Assembly: GCF_013266755.1 (NCBI RefSeq)
Contig: NZ_JABRWJ010000024.1
Coordinates: forward strand, 1-36,718
DNA length: 36,718 bases
DNA from: Pseudaquabacterium terrae
Lineage (GTDB): Bacteria > Pseudomonadota > Gammaproteobacteria > Burkholderiales > Burkholderiaceae_C
Reading direction: 5' to 3'
This document shows positions 32,568-36,718 of this stretch, piece by piece. A program made the translations under genes and the position numbers. Within the stretch, counting starts at the first letter, position 1. Each line of letters begins with the position of its first letter. Under the pieces are notes generated by a model. That model searched no databases. It saw only the letters and a program-made list of their open reading frames with translations, and was not told the origin of the DNA.

Positions 32568-32993
32568 ATGAACACCACCCAGCAGATCCCGATCGCCGAC
32601 GGCCTCTTCACCTGGCCGTCGGCCACGCCGCAACTGATCGGCGGCCACTGCACTGAGTGCGGCGGCTGGCACTTCCCGGCGCAGGACAACTGCCCGCATT
32701 GCGCCGGCTTGAGCGTGGAGCGCACGCCGATGAGCCGGCGCGGCATCCTCTGGACCTGGACCGTGCAGGCCTTCCCGCCGCCGGTGCCGCCCTACCGCGG
32801 GCCGGTGCAGGACTTCGTGCCCTTCGGCGTCGGTTACGTCGAGCTGGCGGAAGGCCTGCGCGTGCAGGGCCGGCTCACCGTCAACGATGCCGCGCAGCTG
32901 AAGATCGGCATGCCGATGGAGCTGGTCCTCGAACCCTTCGGCACCGATGCGCAGGGCCGCACGGTGCTCGGCTTTGCCTTCGCCCCCGCCTAA
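32568..32993 (+). CDS. Zn-ribbon OB-fold protein (DUF35)
   Basis: A 141-residue DUF35 protein. A rubredoxin-like zinc ribbon has CTECGGWHFPAQDNCPHC (C28, C31, C42, C45), followed by an OB-fold (GILWTWTVQAF, FVPFGVGYVELAEGLRVQGRLT, IGMPMELVLEPFG). Proteins of this family form complexes with thiolase-like enzymes; in steroid side-chain degradation a DUF35 domain is needed for the activity of the Ltp2 aldolase. The next gene, 12 bases on, is such a thiolase-like protein, so they very likely form a complex. Confidence 0.9.
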   Translation: MNTTQQIPIADGLFTWPSATPQLIGGHCTECGGWHFPAQDNCPHCAGLSVERTPMSRRGILWTWTVQAFPPPVPPYRGPVQDFVPFGVGYVELAEGLRVQGRLTVNDAAQLKIGMPMELVLEPFGTDAQGRTVLGFAFAPA

Positions 32994-33005
32994 CGGAAAA
33001 AAGAC

Positions 33006-34160
33006 ATGGCCAACGACATTGCAATCATCGGCGTCGGGCTGCATCCCTTCGGCCGCCACGATCACCTGTCCGCGATCGAGATGGGCGTGCAGGCCGCGCG
33101 CCTCGCGATGGCCGATGCGGGGGTGCGCTGGCCGGACATCCAGGTGGCGTATGCCGGCAGCCTCTCGGTGATGATGCCCGAGACGATGAACAAGTTTCTG
33201 GGGCTGACCGGCATCCCGTTCTCGAAGCTTTTCAACGGCTGCGCCACCGGTGGCAACCTGCTGCTGAACGTCATCAACGCCATCCGCGCCGGCACGGCCG
33301 ACGTGGGCATCGCGATCGGGCTGGACAAACATCCGAAGGGCGCGTTCTCGTCCGGCGAGACCATGGATTCGACCGGCCTGCCGCAGTGGTACGGCGAAGC
33401 CGGCCTGGCGGTGAACCCGCAGTTCTTCGCGATGAAGCTGCAGCGCTACATGCACGACTTCGGCATCACGCCGCGCACGCTGACGCGCACGGCAGTCAAG
33501 GCCTTCGCCAACGGCGCGCTGAACCCGGCGGCGTGGCGCCGCACGGCGCTGACGGCCGAGGAGATCGATGCGTCGCGCATCGTCTGCGATCCGCTGCGCA
33601 AGTACCACTTCTGCTCGCCCAGCGACGGCGCGGCGGCGGCGGTGGTGTGCCGTGCCGACATCGCGCACCGTTTCAGCGGCACGCCGATCTACGTGCGCGC
33701 CGGTGAGTTCCGCACCCGTCAGGGCGGCTCGTTCGACGTGCAGAACCCGTCGTTCGCATCGCGCGAGACGCCCGGCGCCAGCGCGGCCGCGGCGCGCGCC
33801 GCGTTCACGGCCGCCGGCATCGGGCCGGACGAGATCGACATTGTTCAGGTGCAGGACACCGAGGTCGGCCACGAGCTGATGCACCTGGCCGAGCTCGGCC
33901 TGTGTCGCGACGGCGAGCAGGAGGCATTGGTGCACGACGGCGTCACCGAACGCGGTGGCCGCCTGCCGGTCAACACCGATGGCGGCCTGCTCGCCAATGG
34001 CGAGCCGATCGGCGCCTCGGGACTGCGGCAAATCCATGAGATCTGCCGTCAGCTGCGTGGCGTCGCCGGGCCGCACCAGGTCCCGCGGGCGCTGAAGACG
34101 GGGCTCACGCACGTCTATGGCTTCCCGGGGTCGAGCTGCGTGACCATTCTGTCGCGTTGA
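33006..34160 (+). CDS. Thiolase-like protein of the Ltp2 type, probable retro-aldolase
   Basis: A 384-residue thiolase-fold protein. Cysteine is kept in FNGCATGGN (C79), but the essential thiolase histidine motif GHPIG reads NGEPIGASGLRQ, with E333 for His. A tyrosine lies in the C-terminal loop THVYGFPG (Y371). The GEPIGASG pattern and an adjacent DUF35 gene fit the Ltp2 group, which cleaves beta-hydroxyacyl-CoA by retro-aldol reaction in steroid side-chain breakdown. The cofactor-free aldolase role here is inferred from motif and context. AAAAAAG lies before the ATG; the next gene begins at or directly after its stop. Confidence 0.85.
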   Translation: MANDIAIIGVGLHPFGRHDHLSAIEMGVQAARLAMADAGVRWPDIQVAYAGSLSVMMPETMNKFLGLTGIPFSKLFNGCATGGNLLLNVINAIRAGTADVGIAIGLDKHPKGAFSSGETMDSTGLPQWYGEAGLAVNPQFFAMKLQRYMHDFGITPRTLTRTAVKAFANGALNPAAWRRTALTAEEIDASRIVCDPLRKYHFCSPSDGAAAAVVCRADIAHRFSGTPIYVRAGEFRTRQGGSFDVQNPSFASRETPGASAAAARAAFTAAGIGPDEIDIVQVQDTEVGHELMHLAELGLCRDGEQEALVHDGVTERGGRLPVNTDGGLLANGEPIGASGLRQIHEICRQLRGVAGPHQVPRALKTGLTHVYGFPGSSCVTILSR

Positions 34161-34165
34161 GCGCC

Positions 34166-35179
34166 ATGCGCGCCTGGGTCAGCCATGGTGCCGGGCTCGA
34201 GCATTTGCGGCTCGAGCAGCGCGAGACGCCGCGTCCCAGCCCCGGCCAGGTGCTGCTGCGCGTGCGTGCGGCAGCCGTGAACCTGCGCGATCACAAGATG
34301 GCGCTGGGCGCGTACGGCGACGCGACCGGCCGCGTCCTGGGCGGGGAGTGCGTCGGCGAGATCGCGGCGCTGGGCCCAGGCGTCGCCGGCTGGCGCATCG
34401 GCCAGCGCGTGAACCCGCTCTTCGTGCAAGCCTGGACCGGCGATCGCATCGCCGCGGCCGACATCGCGGCCAGCACGCTCGGCGGATTGCAGCGCGACGG
34501 CTGCTTCGCCGATTACCTGCTGGCCGATGCCGCGGCGCTGGTCGAGGTGCCGGCTCATTTGAGCGATAGGAAGGCGGCAACGCTGCCCTTCGCCGGGCTC
34601 ACCGCATGGTGTGCGCTCGGTGGCGCCACGGGTGTCCGGTCGGGCGACGTGGTCGTCGTGCAGGGCACCAACGGCGTGATGCTGTTCGCGCTGCAGCTGG
34701 CGCAGGCGGCCGGCGCCGAAGTCATCGTCAGCTCGAAGAGCGACGACAAGCTGGCGCGTGCGCGAAGCTTGGGCGCGGCGCACACGATCAATTACCTGGC
34801 GGTGCCGCAATGGGCCGACGCGGTGCACGAGATCACGCGCGGCCGCGGCGCCGACCGCGTGCTCGACCCCGGCGGCGCCGCGACGATCGCGCAGTCGCTG
34901 CAGGCGCTGCGACCGGGCGGCCGCTGCAGCGTCGTCGGCGCGCTCGGCGCGAGCCCGGAGCTGCCGGTGGCGCTGCCGTGGCTGCTCGGCCACCAGCTGC
35001 AACTGCAGGGCAACAACGCCGGGCCGCTGGCCGAACAGCGTGCGCTCGCGCAGGCCGTCGCGGCGGCGCGGCTGCAGCCCGAGATCGAAACCACCTGGCC
35101 TTTCGAGGCCTTGCCCGAGGCCCTGGCTGCGGCGCCGCGCGCCGAGCAGTTCGGCAAGGTCGTGCTGCAGATCGATTGA
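34166..35179 (+). CDS. Zinc-independent MDR oxidoreductase (quinone-oxidoreductase-like)
   Basis: A 337-residue medium-chain dehydrogenase/reductase. The N-terminal GroES-like domain has AAAVNLRDHKMALGAYG and VLGGECVGEIAALGPGV. The nucleotide-binding domain has VQGTNGVMLFALQLAQAAGAEVIVSSKSDDKL, where the usual GxGxxG is GTNGVM. The catalytic zinc cysteine and lobe cysteines are absent, so it is of the quinone reductase/enoyl reductase kind using NADPH. ATG at 34166 is chosen; a TTG (34157) overlapping the previous stop as TTGA is the alternative. It probably reduces an enoyl or enone intermediate in the same pathway. Confidence 0.88.
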   Translation: MRAWVSHGAGLEHLRLEQRETPRPSPGQVLLRVRAAAVNLRDHKMALGAYGDATGRVLGGECVGEIAALGPGVAGWRIGQRVNPLFVQAWTGDRIAAADIAASTLGGLQRDGCFADYLLADAAALVEVPAHLSDRKAATLPFAGLTAWCALGGATGVRSGDVVVVQGTNGVMLFALQLAQAAGAEVIVSSKSDDKLARARSLGAAHTINYLAVPQWADAVHEITRGRGADRVLDPGGAATIAQSLQALRPGGRCSVVGALGASPELPVALPWLLGHQLQLQGNNAGPLAEQRALAQAVAAARLQPEIETTWPFEALPEALAAAPRAEQFGKVVLQID

Positions 35180-35193
35180 GAACCTGCGAAGAC

Positions 35194-36438
35194 ATGGACT
35201 TCAACGACACCCCCGACGAGGCGGCCTTCCGCGCTGAAGCCCGCGCCTGGTTGCAAGCGAACGCCAAGCCGCGCGATGCGACGCAGTCGCTGGCGATCAA
35301 CCAGGAAACCGGCGACTTCAGCGCCGACTTCCCGCGCGCTCGCGCCTGGCAGGTGGCCAAGTTCGAGGGCGGCTTCGGTGCCATCTACTTTCCGCGTCAG
35401 CACGGCGGGCGCGGCGGCAGTGCGCTGGAGCACATGATCTTTGCGCAGGAGGAAGCCGCCTTCGACGTGCCTGCGACGAATCACTTCATGATCGTCAACC
35501 GCGGCTGCTGCGCGCTGCTGATGAAGCACGGCAGCCGGCCGCTGCATCACGAGCTGATCCGCCCGTCGCTGCGCGGCGACCTGCTGTGGTGCCAGCTCTT
35601 CAGCGAGCCGGGCGCGGGCTCGGACCTGGCGGGCGTGCGCACGCGCGCCGAACGTGATGGCGACGAGTGGGTCTTCAACGGCCAGAAGATCTGGACCAGC
35701 AACGCGCACCTGGCCGACTGGGGCGTGCTGCTCGCGCGCAGCGATGCCACGGTGCCCAAGCACAAGGGCCTGAGCTTTTTCATCGTCGACATGAAGTCGC
35801 CGGGCATTCGCACGCGGCCGATCCGGCAGCTCACCGGCGGCAGCAACTTCAATGAGGTCTTCCTCGAGGACCTGCGCGTGCCCGATGCCTGCCGCATCGG
35901 CGACATTGGCGCGGGCTGGAAGGTGGTGGTCTCCTTCCTGGCCGGCGAGCGCGGCAACATCGCCGTCAAGGAGCTGCAGCCGCTGATCGCCGCGCTGGTG
36001 CGGCTGGCGCGCCAGGTGCACATCGGCGGCCGCCCGGCGATCGAGGACGGCGGCGTGCGCGAGCGGCTGGCCGGCTTCCACGTGCGCGAGGCCGGCGTGC
36101 GCCACACGGTGCAGCGCATGCTCACCGCGCTGGCGCGACGCGAGGAGCCCGGGCCGGAGATCGCCATCGGCAAGCTGGTGCTCGGCACGCTGGTGCAGGA
36201 GATGACCGCCTTCGCGCTCGACCTGATGGGCGGGCAGGGCGCGGTGCTGGACGCCGCGCACGCGCCGCTGGCCGGCGTGTGGCCCAACGAATGGCTCGGC
36301 TCGGTCGTCGATCGCCTCGGCGGCGGCAGCGACGAGATCATGCGCAACGTGATCGGCGAGCGCATCCTCGGGCTGCCGGAGGATGTGCGCGTCGACAAGC
36401 AGTTGCCGTTCAATGCGTTGGGCGGAGGGGCGCGATGA
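35194..36438 (+). CDS. Acyl-CoA dehydrogenase
   Basis: A 414-residue acyl-CoA dehydrogenase, complete in all domains: N-terminal helices (DEAAFRAEARAWLQANA), FAD loop LFSEPGAGSDLAGVRTRAER, GQKIWTSNAHLADWGVLLAR, and the C-terminal SVVDRLGGGSDEIMRNVIGERILGLP. As in the first dehydrogenase, the Glu of the medium-chain enzyme's YEGT motif is Gly here. The GGGSDEIMRN ending is typical of FadE26/FadE29-like dehydrogenases of long or steroid-derived acyl-CoAs. It lies 14 bases after the MDR gene and closes the supported operon. It may catalyse a different oxidation round from the heteromeric pair. Confidence 0.9.
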   Translation: MDFNDTPDEAAFRAEARAWLQANAKPRDATQSLAINQETGDFSADFPRARAWQVAKFEGGFGAIYFPRQHGGRGGSALEHMIFAQEEAAFDVPATNHFMIVNRGCCALLMKHGSRPLHHELIRPSLRGDLLWCQLFSEPGAGSDLAGVRTRAERDGDEWVFNGQKIWTSNAHLADWGVLLARSDATVPKHKGLSFFIVDMKSPGIRTRPIRQLTGGSNFNEVFLEDLRVPDACRIGDIGAGWKVVVSFLAGERGNIAVKELQPLIAALVRLARQVHIGGRPAIEDGGVRERLAGFHVREAGVRHTVQRMLTALARREEPGPEIAIGKLVLGTLVQEMTAFALDLMGGQGAVLDAAHAPLAGVWPNEWLGSVVDRLGGGSDEIMRNVIGERILGLPEDVRVDKQLPFNALGGGAR

Positions 36439-36718
36439 CGCGCGGCGGTGAGGCAGCTGACGGCCCGTTGCGGTCGTTGGAGTGCTGTTGGCTTGCGATG
36501 GCGGGAGCGGCAAAGCCGGGCGCGGGCTGCACGGCCCGGGCGAGATGGCGGTCGGCCCTGGGGGGCCGACTGCTCTGCGCTGCTCGCAGACGCGGGATGG
36601 GCGGACAACTCGCGGCCGAGTACAGCCGCTCAGACACGTCCGCCCAGCTCCCTTCGGTCGCCGACCCGCGCCTGCTGCGCTGCTCGACGCTCATCTCTGA
36701 ATGCCCGGGCCGCGCAGC
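36439..36718. repeat. Gene-less 3' end, possible dispersed repeat
   Basis: The last 280 bases have no convincing coding region. Both strands carry long open frames only because the GC content is high. An inverted pair TGGGCGGAC (about 36598-36606) and GTCCGCCCA (about 36638-36646) surrounds a C/G-rich segment, giving a potential long stem-loop. The sequence looks like dispersed elements I associate with Rubrivivax/Leptothrix-like genomes, but this is an impression from memory. An ATG overlapping the last stop (36435) opens a frame that runs to the window edge without recognisable features. Confidence 0.35.

Noticed and set aside
36410-36694. Minus-strand frame of 94 codons at the right edge
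   Set aside because: It overlaps the dehydrogenase end and resembles over-predicted hypothetical proteins derived from repeats.
36435-36718. Plus-strand frame overlapping the last dehydrogenase stop and open to the window edge
   Set aside because: It is Cys/Arg/Gly-rich with no motif, lies in a region with inverted repeats, and is cut by the window end.

Overview
The window is a high-GC, gene-dense stretch of a betaproteobacterial chromosome, most likely Burkholderiales of the Comamonadaceae/Rubrivivax-Leptothrix kind. The pointers are a Burkholderiales-type trimeric porin, an orphan Bug/TctC receptor, many CoA-dependent catabolic genes, and GC-rich hairpin repeats between genes. I saw no rRNA, tRNA, CRISPR array, transposase or phage gene. 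Nearly all of it is a set of regulated catabolic operons with their transporters. The taxonomic call is inference from gene content, not from a marker gene.

Left part (1-9.9 kb). A porin (+) is followed by a long minus-strand operon, read from 8298 down to 1321: flavin reductase-MarR fusion, AMP-forming acyl-CoA ligase, SCP-x type thiolase, Bug receptor, a dimeric-barrel-like protein, a small conserved protein and an ABC-type binding protein. A divergent IclR regulator sits at 8521-9426. The set looks like uptake, CoA activation and thiolytic cleavage of an organic (perhaps aromatic) acid. The oxygenase that the reductase should serve is not in the window. A small thioesterase with the exact catalytic spacing of fluoroacetyl-CoA thioesterase FlK follows, convergent with the IclR gene.

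Centre (9.9-20.1 kb). This is the most unusual region. An MFS transporter, a GntR/FCD regulator, an alpha/beta hydrolase, an iron-type alcohol dehydrogenase, a membrane fatty-acid-hydroxylase-like protein and a two-gene ATP-citrate-lyase-like enzyme are linked by three copies of one operator-like sequence (near 9871, 12138 and 14135). The large lyase subunit is about 300 residues longer than a normal AclA because a second, degenerate citrate-synthase-like segment lies before the intact one. I infer a GntR-controlled pathway in which a substrate is imported, hydrolysed and oxidised, and a citrate-like acid is finally cleaved by an ATP/CoA-dependent lyase. An HSL-type esterase follows on the other strand.

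20.1-26.4 kb. A LysR regulator is divergent from aspartase (aspA), with a clear T-N11-A inverted repeat between them. Then comes a minus-strand operon: ABC binding protein with a Tat-like signal, SCO1/SenC, a membrane-anchored cupredoxin, ABC permease and ABC ATPase. This is an unusual mix of copper-protein genes and a nitrate/sulfonate-type importer.

26.6-36.4 kb. Two divergent operons share an intergenic region with a perfect 16-bp palindrome and a degenerate copy of it. The minus arm has a crotonase, an OB-fold DUF35-like protein that has lost its zinc ribbon, and a thiolase-like protein lacking the usual cysteine. The plus arm has two acyl-CoA dehydrogenases, a true thiolase, a Zn-ribbon DUF35 protein, a thiolase-like protein of the Ltp2 (retro-aldolase) type, an MDR oxidoreductase and a third acyl-CoA dehydrogenase. 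The layout recalls the gene set that removes the last part of a steroid side chain, and suggests beta-oxidation with retro-aldol cleavage of a branched or alicyclic acid. The last 280 bases hold no gene I can support and may be a dispersed repeat.
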